A stretch of 64,000 nt of DNA from Ctena decussata (taxonomy: Eukaryota; Mollusca; Bivalvia; Lucinida; Lucinidae), in assembly GCA_963989385.1 (NCBI GenBank), contig OZ022501.1, positions 2,862,001 to 2,926,000 of the forward strand, in the 5' to 3' direction. The position numbers were made by a program, and so were the translations under genes. Positions within the stretch are counted from its first letter, which is position 1; each line of letters starts with the position of its first letter. The notes beneath the pieces are model-generated. The model made no database searches. It saw nothing but the letters and a program-made list of their open reading frames with translations, and was not told the origin of the DNA. This document shows positions 10,940 through 21,947 of the stretch, piece after piece.

Positions 10940-11340
10940 TTTGCGGTCGAGCCCTGGTTCCTGCTTTGCTTAGGTTTTTGGTTTGCGTGGAAGGTTCCTA
11001 ACTCATAAGTGTAATATCTCAGGAACATAGAAATCAAAATTAAAACTAAGATAAAACAAACATGAGGACTCACCGATATAGCAACACTGAAATTCTTGGG
11101 CAGAAGAAAACCTACCAATTAAACTACGGTGGGCCCGACCCAAGACATCCTGGAACGGGTGTCAGACACCAACCGTCTGTGTTACTAATAAGTTAGATTT
11201 AGGTCGGCGCCTTCATAAAGTCTGGGGCCCGACCCACCGTCGTGCAATCGAAGAGGTAAGCAAAGCTGTTGACCTTAATTGGGTTAAGCACCAAGCATGC
11301 AGTTTGTCGCATAACATCCATATTGTAACCAATCTTTCTA
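10940..11340. repeat. Repeat Q, copy 1
   Basis: Shares blocks with 22920-23840: a CATAAGTGTAATATCTCAGG-like block, GGAACGGGTGT and CCCGACCCACCGTCGTGCAA. Here it is continuous; the other copy is split by about 530 bases. Confidence 0.7.
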
Positions 11341-11429
11341 TATCAAATTATTATCTTCCTGAAATGGTAAGGAAAGTCATTTTCTGAATTTATACAGCAA
11401 GTCGCCATAAAATTCAAGTTCCGAAAGGC

Positions 11430-11600
11430 CTTGCTGAAGAAAATTTTGACTATCGTCCGGTAAGTGAAGTCACGCAATGAGACGTAATGTCAAAATTTTG
11501 ACAATCGCCCGGTCACGCACTACTGTCCACAAAGGCATAAACTAGTTATATACTATTGACCAGTCAGATGTGATGAACGCGAATAGTACAGTAAATAGTC
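11430..11600. repeat. Inverted counterpart of blocks at 7915-8255
   Basis: Contains GACAATCGCCCGGTCACGC, GTCCACAAAGGCATA and TATTGACCAGTC, related in reverse to blocks near 7920-8230. Low-certainty terminal region of a DNA element. Confidence 0.25.
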
Positions 11601-11708
11601 AAAACTATGTAATTAATTTGCTTATAGTAAGTATGGGAATGATAAATTTTATTTTCGGGATAAAATTATAAACTTTATCCAAGTCCATCATTAAATCAAT
11701 ATGTAAAT

Positions 11709-11948
11709 ATGAGCCGTGACACGACAAAACCAACAATGTGGTTGTGCGCCCAGCGCAGACTCAGATCAGCCTGGGCATCCGCCCAGTCTGATCAGAGTCT
11801 TCGCTGTCCGCATGGCGGTAGCTAAGACCCTTAGCTACCCTTTGAGCATCAAACGAATAGTCTGGTAGAACTGGGCGGATGCCCAGGCTGATCTGAGTCT
11901 GCGCTGGGCGCACAACCACATTGTTGGTTTTGTCGTGTCGCGGCTCAT
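11709..11948. mobile_element. GCC-MITE copy 5
   Basis: Full-length copy, both ends intact. An AAAT-rich simple repeat follows at 11980-12061. Confidence 0.9.
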
Positions 11949-12319
11949 ATATATTTGATTTTACTTATCACTCGTCATAAATAGATAAATAAATAAATAA
12001 ATAGATAAATAAGAAAGTGAGTCAGTAAGTAAGTAAGTAAATAAATAAATAAATAAATAAAACCACATACAAGCGTCTGCATCTTGTCAATAATCATCTT
12101 GTCAATAATTTTACAGAAGAAATGTCGCGTATACATAGTGTGGTTGATTGCTTTCAACTTCGAAAGCATAGTTTCACTTTTTTTCTGTATTCGTGTTCGT
12201 CGCATCAGTCATTGTATTTGTGTTCGTCGCATCAGTCATGGGGGTGACTGATAGGGTCTCAGTGTTCAAAACTTGATAGTCTAACTCATACAAGGAATAT
12301 GTTCCGGAAACTTTGAAGT

Positions 12320-12589
12320 TGAGCCGCGACAGGACAAAAACAAAAAAAAGGGGTTGTGCGCCCACGAAAACCCAACAAAGTGGATGTGCGCCCAGCGCAG
12401 ACTCAGATCAGCCTGTGCATCCGCCCAGTCTGATCAGAGTCTTCGCTGTCCGCATGGAGGTAGCTTAGAGCCATAGCTACCCTTTGAGCGCTTAGCAAAG
12501 AGTCTGATCGGACTGGGCAGATGCACAGGCTGTTCTGAGTCTGCGCTGGGCGCACAACCATTTTTTTGTTCTCTCATGTCGCGGCTCAA
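12320..12589. mobile_element. GCC-MITE copy 6, with left-arm duplication
   Basis: Longer than usual (~270 bp): the left ACAAAAMCAA...GTTGTGCGCCCA segment occurs twice in succession (12332-12363 and 12365-12394), a small internal duplication. Confidence 0.85.
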
Positions 12590-13127
12590 GTTAGATTTTT
12601 TGAAAGCAATGCATACACAGACAAAACGGAAAGAGACGACTCGGTGCAGTTGTAGTTAAGAACACTTAATGAGACGAAAAGTGCAAGCAGACATGCTTCA
12701 AGTATGTATTTATCTCTTTTTCCAGTAGTAAGTTCAAAGACTAATTATTTAAACCAATTAATAGGTTATCAGTATTTTTACCCTAGGCGGTATGCCTTTG
12801 ATGAATTAGCACTTATTACATGTATAAAAATCTTTATTATTCATTCCATAAAGAAAATTTAATTTGATTCATATCGACATGCCTGAATATGCAACAGATT
12901 TTAGATTGTATGCGGCAATTGACACAAAGACCTTCGATCTTCCTCAGAACAAGTGGTCGTAAGTCATAAATTCTTCAAAATAAATAAATAAAATAAAATA
13001 AGATAAAGAAAAAGAAATTTCTTCGGAAGAGAGTTAAATCAGCACGACACAGATCAATACGATTAGAGTCGTCACGAAGATTGGTCGAGTGAAAAGAAAA
13101 CATGTTTAACTATATACATTTGTAATA
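12590..13127. other. Spacer without recognised gene
   Basis: AT-rich. The segment 12740-12905 is weakly similar to 33540-33690 (GCCTTTGATGAAT, CCATAAAG, TTTAATTTRATTC), probably an old shared repeat. Confidence 0.35.
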
Positions 13128-13367
13128 TGAGCCGCGACACGACAAAACCAACAAAGTCGTTGTGCGCCCAGCGCAGACTCAGATCAGCCTGTGCATCCGC
13201 CCAGACTGATCAGAGTCTTCGCTGTCGGCATGGAGGCAGCTATGACCCTAAGCTACCCTTTAAGCGCACAGCGAAGAGTCTGATCATATTGGGCGAATGC
13301 CCAGACTGATCTGAGTCTGCGCTGGGCGCTCAACCACTTTGTTGGTTTTCTCTTGTCGCTGCTCATA
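13128..13367. mobile_element. GCC-MITE copy 7
   Basis: Full-length copy; the right end is slightly altered (CTTGTCGCTGCTCA). Confidence 0.9.
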
Positions 13368-13531
13368 TAGCTCACATCGAAGACACGGATGTCTGCCTGT
13401 ACAAGTAGCAACAGCTGATCTGATTCCCTTCTCAGACACTAGTGGACATTGCAACAATCGCTGACATAAACCACTTGCTTTCCTGCGGAAGGAACGGACG
13501 CAATGATTGTTTTATTTTGGGCGCTATAGGT

Positions 13532-13684
13532 GCTCCGAAATCAACCCGGAAACCGCACAAAATCCATGCCAGAGTAGTTTGTAAGTAGATTCTCTATCTC
13601 TCTCTCTCTCCCTCTCTCTCTCTCTCATGTCAGTAAGGCACCGAAATCAAAACGAAAACCGAACAGATTCCATGCGAGAGTAGT
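13532..13684. repeat. ~45-bp direct duplication flanking a (CT)n tract
   Basis: GCTCCGAAATCAACCCGGAA at 13530 and GCACCGAAATCAAAACGAAA at 13637 begin two ~45-base related segments, each ending in GAGAGTAGT or similar, separated by a CT microsatellite at about 13589-13626. Confidence 0.7.
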
Positions 13685-13699
13685 GCCTCTCTGTCGGAG

Positions 13700-13812
13700 G
13701 AAATCCGTCGGAGTTGACATTATAACAGCAGATCTTGTTCAAGCTGGCGGGGAGACTATGATGGATGTTTTAACAGAGACCTATGACAGGATCTGGAGAA
13801 CAAGGGAATGGT
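13700..13812 (+). pseudogene. RTE-type LINE copy 1, segment 1 of 3
   Basis: Encodes VGVDIITADLVQAGGETM and ETYDRIWRT, the conserved region just before the reverse-transcriptase core in this LINE (the - strand copy at 56060-56200 carries the same part). The frame breaks at 13812 and the element resumes at 14696, so 13813-14695 is inserted sequence. Confidence 0.8.
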
Positions 13813-14029
13813 ATATCCCAGGAACTATTTTAGATTATACTTTGACTTCGCTGCAGCTGGTATTATGCCGTGTGGCGGCCGTAAAACGTCTTCCCATACA
13901 TCATTCATATCATCACATTTTATCTTTGTCCTTTGAGATCAGAGGATATATTCTGAGAAAGCTTTGTTTGGTTTAGACTTATTTTCTAGACCATCGTCCT
14001 TTATTCAATTTGATCCCCTTTTTGATATT

Positions 14030-14207
14030 AATTAGTCTTTGAATGGACTGCCTTGCTAAAATTAAAAAATAATTACGGTATGTTTTCTCCGGCTTTCGTC
14101 ACCAGATTTTGTCAGGGTCACTGATGTGAATAGCCAAAACTTCGAAGTATGGCCCATGTTCTTTCTTTCGCATGCGGTATCTGCTCTTTAAAGGAACTCT
14201 TTTATCT
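14030..14207 (+). repeat. Mariner-associated repeat, copy 1
   Basis: Resembles 35080-35262 (GAATAGCCRAAACTTCGAAGTATGG, first 20 bases, then CCCATGTTC) and, in reverse, 26000-26130, 26290-26440 and 26685-26765. The 26-kb copies sit next to a mariner transposase relic, so this is probably mariner-linked. Confidence 0.55.
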
Positions 14208-14695
14208 TTTATTTATTTATTTATACAATATTTTAAGAGAGTGCCACAATTAGCTATCAAAGCTAGTCTACCTTGTGGCCCTCTATTAATAACAATAAAA
14301 ATATTTACAAAAAAAAAAAAAAATGCAAGAGACATTACAATATACAATATATACAGACATATGTACACCAGAAGAGAGAACTGATTCATTGTAAAATAAA
14401 TGACAATTGTTAAATACATCAAAGGGCACATAAAATTTGCTCCATACTGAATGGAGCTTAAAATGCAAACGCATGAAAAGGTAATTAAAAACATATGAAA
14501 TGTACACACGTATATGTCTATCGCAAAATGATGAAACATCAAGGCAAGATGCAATTTCGTTCTCGTACCTATAAGAAGGGTTTTACATTTCTCTTAAAAG
14601 TGTTTAATGACTCTGAATTTCTGACAGTGGGTGGGAGAGAATTGCATAATCGGGGGGCCAAACATGCGAAAGAGCCACTATAAAGTGTTGTGCGT
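14208..14695 (-). pseudogene. CR1/Jockey-type LINE, 5'-truncated 3' end
   Basis: On the minus strand, 14682-14555 encodes NSLPPTVRNSESLNTFKRNV, the last conserved block of such LINEs (compare the C-terminus of the LINE at 43850-46690). A 3' UTR follows, with GGGCCACAAGGTAGACTAGC and a TAAATAAATAAA tail near 14208. Together with 14030-14207 it interrupts the RTE LINE. Confidence 0.75.
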
Positions 14696-15821
14696 GACAA
14701 TGATTATGAAAGGTCTCAGACCATTACACTCCCTAAAAAGGGCTGTGCCTGAACAACAGAACCATCAGCCTCATCAGTGATTGTAGCAAAGTCATGCTGA
14801 AAGTCATCTTGAACAGGCTTTAAACCCAAGAGATAATCGCTGCAAAACAGGCTGGGTTCAGAGCCGGAGAGAGTACCATAGAACATATTTTCAACCTCAG
14901 AATCTAGTGTGAAAAATACCGTCGACATCAGCAAAATATGTACCTTGTTTCCACTGATTTGAAAAAAAAAGAACTTTTGCAGGGTAATACATGCAGCCTT
15001 TTCGGCCATTTTGCGGATGTACAATATCAGTGCAAATCTAGTTCGAACCACTGAGCAGTTCTACAACAAGTCTACACAAGTGTAGTCCAGACGAATGGCA
15101 GCAAGGGAGAATGGTTGAGAACAACAGTTGTAGTAATGTAAGGATGTCTTCTGTCATCCACTCTCTTCAACATTTTCTCGAACGGATCATGTCTGATACT
15201 TTGGAAGAACATGATGGAAAGGTAGGCATAGGCGGCAGAAACATTACCAATCTGCGGTGTGCCGATGCCATAGATGCTCTAGTTGAGGGAGAGCAGGAAC
15301 TAGAAGCCCTAATTGAATGTCTCTACAAATCCTGCGCAAGGCAAACCTGCAGAATAGTGCTGAGAAGACCACTTATGACAAACAGCGCAAAGAGCTTCCA
15401 GAGGGAGATCAAGGTAAGGTACCGTAACAACCTTCAAATACCTTGGAGCAGTTGTCTCAGATGATGGTTCACTCAAGGATTGTACAAGTCACTTCAGCTC
15501 TTACAACCTGTACAGCCAATTAAGAGAGAACAGCATATCTCTTGGATCAAGCGCACTCCCTTGTCATTTTCATATTTCTGTATGCCTGTGAATCGTGGAC
15601 CTTGACAGCAGAGTAAGAGAAAAGAACGCAGGCATTTGAGATGAGATTCTGCCGAAGGTTAACGATTAAGGAGGTTCCCAGAAAGATCCAAGCAGCCGCT
15701 GGAGAAAATGGCGATCTCCTGACCATGGTCAAGTGGTTTGGCCTCGTCTCAAGGTTCTCTGGTTTAGCAAGGACGATTCTACAGGGCCGAGTGAAAGGAA
15801 AAATAAGAAGAGATAAATAGA
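14696..15821 (+). pseudogene. RTE-type LINE copy 1, segment 2 of 3 (reverse-transcriptase core)
   Basis: Frames in succession give NRTISLISDCSKVMLKVILN, QAGFRAGESTIEHIFNLR, FLERIMSDTLEEHDGKV, NITNLRCADAIDALVEGEQE and YACESWTLTAE. These are the reverse-transcriptase fingers and palm and the downstream region. The FADD-type box is damaged (C-A-D-A), and several stops and frameshifts make it inactive. The open frame at 15111-15464 is one surviving piece. The frame stops where the 450-bp array enters at about 15822. Confidence 0.85.
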
Positions 15822-16759
15822 ACAAGAGGGCCAAGAGGCCCTGAATCGCTCACCTGAACAACTTTTTCTTTTCTTATGTCTGAAATTGTCAAAATATGAG
15901 TCTTGGGTAAAAAGTCAAAAAATGACCATGACCTCTTTAACTCAAAGATCTTCATGTACTCATTAAGACAACCATATATACCATTTTAGGCCAAAATCCT
16001 TTTGATGAATCTTATGTTCAAGCATTTTCCCATATTTGATCATGCTGCAAAAAAGATCAAGGTAAACCCAAGGTTATCATTTGAACAGTCTTGGTAGTAC
16101 TCTAGTACTCCATGCTACTTATCAACTTTCAAGGTCATAGGTGTATTGGTTCTGGAAAAGAAAAATATTAAAGGTTTATACCATAAATGGGTATGGCAGC
16201 CATGCAGGTCATGTGACCTAGACCATTTGAACAAATTTTTGTTTAGACCATTTGAACAAATTTTTGTTCACTCAGCTCCTGGAGACTCTATATGAAATGT
16301 GTTAACAATTGCACTTTGTCTTTTGAGGAAATGTTTGATAATGTCATCTTATGAGAAATCTGGCTCAAAGGACAAAGAATGGCCTTGACTTCTTGTACTC
16401 TTAATTCTTCATGACCTCATTAAGACGACTGTATATACCAATTTTAAGGCCAAAATCTTCAAAACTTCCCATGAAGTCTTATGTTGTCGCATTTTCCCAT
16501 ATTTGACCTTGCTGTAAAAAGGGTCAAGGTCAACCCAAGGTCAAAATTTGAATAATCATGATAGAACTGGAGCACACAATGCTACATACCAAGTTTCAAG
16601 ACCATTGGTCAATTGGTTCTGGAGAAGAAGATTTTTAATGGTTTTTACCATATATGGGCATGGTGGCCAGGTTGATCATGTGATCCAGACCATTTGAAGA
16701 AATTTTCATTCCCTAAACCCCTGAAGGGTCTATATGATATTTGGTTACAATTGGCTCAG

Positions 16760-17057
16760 TAGCCCCAGTAATTCATTACTGACCGTTCCAAGGCGGTAGT
16801 TCTGTTGTGGTTCTCTGTTGCCTGTTTTTGGTGTCAGAGTTTCTGTGATGTTTTACCTTATGTATGTTCTTATTATTTTTGGTTCGGTTTGGGTTGCTGA
16901 GTGGCCACCTTTCGGGAACAAGCTGCTCACTCTGTTGGCCATATGTTCTCTGTATCTTGATTATTTGTAATCTTAGTTGTTTCCAACTATGGTTTGAGGG
17001 CTGGATTTGGATTTTGATTGTTTCAGTTCCTGGTCTTTGCATACTTTTTACTTTTAA
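16760..17057 (+). mobile_element. Repeat P copy (young subfamily)
   Basis: About 298 bases from CCCCAGTAATTCATTACTG to GCATACTTTTTACTTTT, inserted in the second unit of the 450-bp array. It is almost identical to 23416-23708 and 63404-63658. No coding function is evident, although frames stay open on both strands because the copies are so alike. Confidence 0.85.
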
Positions 17058-18402
17058 GAAGAAGTTTGAAATTTTCAAACTATAAGAATACAGGGTCAAA
17101 GGTCAAAGAACGACCTTGACCACTTGTATTCATGACTCTTCATGTACTCATTAAGAAGACTGTATTTATCAATATTTAGGCCTTAATATTCAAAACTTTC
17201 CATCCATGAAATCTTATGTTCTAGCATTTTCCCATATTTGACCTTGCCTTAAAAAATGGTCAAGGTCAACCCAAGGTCATCATTTGAAAAAAATTAATAG
17301 TACTCTGGTACCAAATGCCACATACCAAGTTTCAAGGCAATTAGTCAATTGGTTCTTGAGAAGAAGCTTTTTTAAAGGTTTTAACCATATATGGGCATGG
17401 CAGCCATGTTGGTCATGTGACCTGGACCGTTTGAACAAACTTTCATTCCCTCAATTCCTGGAGGATCTAGATGAAATTTGGTTACAACTGGCCAAGTGGT
17501 TTATGAGGAGATTGTTGGAAATTTTCTAAATATGAGAGTTCTGGGTCAAAGGTCAAAGAATGACCTTGACCTCTTGTAGGCACAAATCTTCAAGTACTCA
17601 TTAAGATGACTGCATATACCAACTTTTAGGCGTTAATCTTCAAAAATTTCCATGAAATCTTATGTTCTAGCATTTTCCCATATTTGACCTTGTCGTAAAA
17701 ATGGTCAAGGTCAACCCAAGGTCATAATTTGAAATGAAATATCTTCATAGTACTCAAGTACCCAATACTACATATCAACTTTCAAGGCCATCGGTCAATT
17801 GGTTCTGGAGGAGAAGATTTTCGAAGGTTTTTACCATATATGGGTGTGGCGGCCACGTTGGTCATGTGACCTGGACGGTATGAATAAAATTTCATTCCCT
17901 CAACCCCTGTAGGCTCTGTAAGGAATATGGTTTCAATTGGCCCAGTGACTTTTGTAGAGATTGTTTGAAATTGTCAAAATATCAGTGTTCTTGGTCAAAG
18001 GGCAAAGAATGACCTTGACCTCTTGTACTCATAAATCTTCATGTACTCATTAAGAAGACTGTAGATATGTCTTATGTTCTAGCATTTTGCCATATAAAAC
18101 CACAAGGAAGCAAATTTAACCTTACCGTTAAAAAAAGTCAAGGTCAACCAAAGGTTATAATTTGAACAATCTTGGTAGTACTCGCCTACCCAATGCTACA
18201 TACCAAGTTTCAAGGCAATCAGCCTATTGGTTCTGGAGAAGAAGATTTGTTTAGGTTTTTACCATATATGGGCATGGCGGCCATGTTGGTCATGTGACCA
18301 GGACCGTTTGAACAATTTGTCGTTCCTAAGGTCCCAGTAGGCTACATATGAAATTGATTATAATCGGCCCAGCGGTTTCAGATGAGAAGTCATTTGAAAG
18401 TG

Positions 18403-18484
18403 TGGACGGACGACGGACGGACGACGGACGTACGACGGACGGACGACGGACGTACGACGGACGTACGACGGACGTACGACGGAC
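18403..18484 (+). repeat. GGACGGACGACGGACGTACG minisatellite
   Basis: Roughly seven units of about 12 bases near the right end of the 2.7-kb element. Confidence 0.9.
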
Positions 18485-18540
18485 GCCGGAGCCTTACCAT
18501 CCTATAAGCTCCCCCGGAGCCGCTGGCTCAGGTGAGCTAA

Positions 18541-18685
18541 AAGGGTGGGAAGACAATATTAAAGATTGGACAGGGGTGGACTTTTTCAGGTCAACCAGGC
18601 CAGCTAAAAACAGGACAAGGTTGAAAGGGATTGTTGCGAAGTCATGTGTGGTGCCCTAACGACCTTGCAAAGTTATGGGATAGAA
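18541..18685 (+). pseudogene. RTE-type LINE copy 1, segment 3 of 3 (3' end)
   Basis: Reads GWEDNIKDWTGVDFFRSTRP then KGIVAKSCVVP, continuing the protein that stopped at 15821. It ends with GCAAAGTTATGGGATAGAAAAG, the usual 3' end of this family. Confidence 0.85.
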
Positions 18686-18689
18686 AAGA

Positions 18690-18893
18690 TATAAGTCGTT
18701 CGAACAAGATATTAAGTTGTCCGAACGAGCTAATTATCTTGTACAAACAAGACATTATGTTGTCCAAACGAGATTGTTCGAGTAAGATGCTAAGTTGTCC
18801 GAACAAGTTACAAGAACAAGAACAAAATTGTGCAAACGAGATATTATGTCGTCTGAACAAGTTATTACGTCGTCGGAACAACTTAGTAAAAAT
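18690..18893. repeat. Minisatellite of CGAACAAGATATTAAGTTGTC-like units
   Basis: Seven or eight degenerate units (~24-30 bases) share GTYGTCCGAACAAG. The array lies exactly between the RTE 3' end and the truncated L1/Tx1 LINE. Confidence 0.75.
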
Positions 18894-18914
18894 AAATGAA
18901 TAATTAAAAAAATC

Positions 18915-19600
18915 TGCAGAATAGCCATCAGAACCTGGACTCTTATTGTTTTTCATTTTTTGTAATACAAATGCTATGTCCTCTTCTGATATTTTGCCTT
19001 CTAAATTTATTTTTTTCTTCATCAGTCAAAATGGGATGATCTTTTAAATTATCAAAAACCTGTTCAATGTTTGTAGTCACTTCCTGATCATAATGTTTGT
19101 ACAGGGTCGAATAAAAATGTTGGACTTCATATAGTATTTCTTCTTGTTTACTTACTATGTTACTGTCATCTTTAATTACTTTAGGAATAGTCTTGATCGT
19201 ATAATTACGTGACTCTAAACTACAGAAGTATTTTGCGGGCTTTTCTCCTTCCTCTGTCCATCTGACTCGTGATCTTATTAGTAAACATTGTACTATTTCT
19301 TTTCTGATCATTTCAAGTTCTATTTTTTTTCTTCAATCTGATTTAAGTCTAAAGGTTCTTTCTCTTCTAGTAATTTTATTTCTTTTTGTAGCTCTTCTTC
19401 CCTTAATTCTTTTTGATTCTTTTTATATGCTGAATAGGAAATAGGTTTCCCCCGGATTTCTGTTAATAAAACCTCTAAAAATAACTGATCTGAAATTGTT
19501 AATTGTATGCTTAGATTTTGATTTTTCTTCACATATTCATAACTGTATACAGGAACCATATATTGTTCTTTTATATCTTGAATGCATGGTTTTACTATGT
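18915..19600 (-). pseudogene. L1/Tx1-type LINE fragment (endonuclease-RT linker and RT start)
   Basis: Reading leftwards on the minus strand, three successive frames give the linker (LFLEVLLTEIRGKPISYSAY), then RSRVRWTEEGEKPAKYFCSL with ESRNYTIKTIP, then ISEEDIAFVLQKMKNNKSPG with SDGYSADFF. This order is typical of L1/Tx1 ORF2 between the endonuclease and the reverse transcriptase. Two frameshifts separate the pieces and the element is cut off at about 18915, so the RT catalytic boxes are missing. Confidence 0.8.
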
Positions 19601-20136
19601 TACTGTTTTTTCTCTCTCTCTCTCTGTTTGGTACGCTTAAAGTGTTTTTTTCTGGAGTCTTTCACTCCATTTATCTACTATATCAATTCTTGACGTAGCA
19701 CCTATCTAAATTATTGATAAGGTACGATATGCTGATTTACAAGTTTTGTTATCAGAGTATGATTCTACTTGACTGAATAGAAATAGTATTCATTGTATAT
19801 TCAGCTTAGTTATATGACTATTTTCGATTATGTTGAATGTAGTGAATGTGTCAGTATTATGAATAATTTTTTTGTGTATAAAAAAATAAATAAATGAATA
19901 AAACTCGCGTGTCCCTTCCCGGGTTCCGAACATTTCTGAACATAGATTTTTTGTTAAAATATTGCAATTTTTTTTTTTTGTGAATATTATCAGTCCAGAG
20001 GTTCTCCAGCATCAGTGTAATTTATGTTTCTTGTACAAATATGTGTAGACGTTAGCGACTCGCACCAGTCGGGCTAACTATGATGGACATGTGGTTGAGT
20101 CAACAAAATATTTAATGGATGCATATGTCATAAATT

Positions 20137-20140
<4 letters not shown>
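19601..20140. other. Spacer without recognised gene
   Basis: AT-rich, with a short (TC)n run at 19611-19625. No exon seen. Confidence 0.4.

Positions 20141-20186
<46 letters not shown>
20141..20186. repeat. (CA)n microsatellite
   Basis: About 23 perfect CA units. Confidence 0.95.
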
Positions 20187-20188
<2 letters not shown>

Positions 20189-20663
20189 GAATACGAAAAC
20201 TTGCCTCGGGCATAATATGAAACCATGTATGACTTTTTTCTTTTTTTTTTTGCAAATGTGACTTTTTTAATTTTCTATTTTTTTTTATGAATTCGGTATC
20301 AGAAAATGAAACTGAACGAAACGCTATAGTTTCTATAAGCAAATGATAACAACAGCAATTAATATTACACTTTACTGCTAACTTAAAGAGCAGAGTGTTA
20401 CTGATTAATGTCATAAAAAGAGAATAAGTAATGCGTATTTTGATTAACCAACATTTAACCAAAATAGATTTCCATTAGGGTAACCATCTGTATCTCAGTA
20501 TTAACAAAGCAGACGGTGCCCCAGGCTTCATACTTTATTAATTGATTTTTAATGCAAGCGTTAGTGTAAAATGGTAAAATAGTACATGAAACGCAAATCA
20601 AACCGGAAACCAGAGAAGCTTCCGAGTGAATATGGTGCGTCAGTATGTAATTTAAATACTTCT

Positions 20664-20765
20664 CTGTTACATGTAGCAGCGATGATGATATTTTCACTCC
20701 TAGAAATGGTCATTTTCATGTAGCAGCGATGATGATGTTTTGCCCCCCAAAATGGCCATTTTTGT
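20664..20765. repeat. Short tandem duplication, ~48 bp x 2
   Basis: ATGTAGCAGCGATGATGAT occurs at 20670 and 20717, each followed by a related TGGYCATTTT segment. Confidence 0.7.
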
Positions 20766-21284
20766 GTTTTATTTATTTTTCTATGGAAATCAGTCATGAA
20801 TTGGGAGTACATATATTTGGTCTCATTGTTAGAGACGCAATTTCTTTTATCCTTTATAAGCATAACGGGGTGTCGCTCTATAAATCTAATATACTTATTG
20901 CTATTTAAGGAGGTACATGTACTAAAAGTATTGAATATTGTCAATAATACGCTAATGATTGATAAGATAAGGATAGTAAAAAGAAAGCCAATGATCAGGA
21001 ATTAATAACATCAAATCCTACATTCAGCTCCCAAAACCAATAGGGAAAAAAGGACATACACACAGAAATTGATACAAATTTACGAAAGACACGCAGAGTC
21101 AACCGAATGTATCCCTGAATATGATTAAAAACCCTTTTCGAGGAACTAGTTTTTTTTCCCTGTTTTATTCATGCGCTGTGTCCGTCGATAAAACATATCG
21201 AGTCCTACTTAAAATGTACACTCATATATTCATTCGAAGTTTTCTAAGTCTCACTTTTCTCAATTCAACGCTACGAATTAAGAT

Positions 21285-21531
21285 AAGGCGCGACACGAGA
21301 AAACCAACAATGTGGTTGTGCGCCCAGCGCAGACTCAGATCAGCCAGGGCATCTACCCAGTCTGATCAGAGTCTTTGCTGTCCGCACGGAGGTAGCTTAG
21401 ACCCTTAGCTACCCTTTGAGCACTTTAAAAGAGTCTGGTCGGATGCCAAGGCTGATCTCAGTCAGCGCTGGGCGCACAACCACTTTTTAGTTTTCTCGTG
21501 TCGGTCAACCACTTTGTTGGTTTTCTCGTAT
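21285..21531. mobile_element. GCC-MITE copy 8
   Basis: The left end is shortened (GGCGCGACACGAG). The right end is partly duplicated, with two CCACTTT...GGTTTTCTCGT segments. It lies directly before the receptor pseudogene. Confidence 0.85.
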
Positions 21532-21551
21532 ATCTGTTATACTGTTTTCAG

Positions 21552-21790
21552 AGCTACTTTGAAATCGAGACAATGGACAACCTGTCAGATGCCAGAGCTC
21601 TACGTGACGGATATGATCTTCCAGTATATGGCCTAAAAAACGGTTTGTTTTATGCGCTTCATATTCCGGCCGTGTCGTGTATCTTAACCAGTCTGTGCTG
21701 TGTTATTGTTGCTATTACTTTCTCTTTTAGAAGACAAAAAATCGATCTTTTTTCGATTGGACAAAATGCGATCGTTTTGTAGTATAAAAA
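21552..21790 (+). pseudogene. Truncated copy of the 7TM receptor exon 1
   Basis: After a 3' splice site (TGTTTTCAG at 21543-21551) an ATG at 21573 opens MDNLSDARALRDGYDLPVYG with LKNGLFYALHIPAVSC. This is nearly the same as residues 1-52 of the receptor encoded at 37111. After SFRRQ a one-base shift moves the frame to a stop at about 21780; the other frame still reads WTKCDRFVV, as in the receptor. Similarity ends near 21790, so transmembrane helices 2-7 are absent. The copy keeps the splice acceptor and a GCC-MITE just upstream, as the intact gene does. Non-functional as a receptor; a ~69-residue N-terminal peptide is the most it could make. Confidence 0.85.
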
Positions 21791-21947
21791 ACACTGAATC
21801 AACCTTGATTATTACGTTGAATATAGGTTATTCAGAGATTATTCAATCTCGATGCACAATGGTTTGCGGCCCACGGTTAATATTAACGATCAGGACAAAG
21901 CCTGGCTCTTAACATCTACTGAAGAACGCAACAAACATTTAATAAGC

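Larger units (their letters stand above)
15822..18540. repeat. Inserted 2.7-kb element with ~450-bp tandem array
   Basis: About five units repeat with a period near 450 bases (the CTTGAC block recurs at about 15923, 16381, 17111, 17561 and 18010; the second interval is lengthened by a 300-base insertion). Each unit carries CATTTTCCCATATTTGACC, TCAAGGTCAACCCAAGGTCA and CATATATGGGCATGG. The ends are inverted: GAATCGCTCACCTGA near 15845 and TCAGGTGAGCTA near 18529. Between the last unit and the right end is a GACGGACGACG minisatellite. Arrays of this design are familiar from bivalve genomes. Confidence 0.85.

Noticed and set aside
7915..11600. A single 3.6-kb DNA transposon enclosing the 8556 frame and the 485-bp array
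   Set aside because: Related inverted blocks exist at both sides but in different order and without a target duplication; evidence too weak to call as one element.
16776..17099. 80-107 residue frames repeated in several places on both strands
   Set aside because: They occur in near-identical copies of repeat P. Conservation reflects youth of the copies, and the older P copies do not keep the frame.
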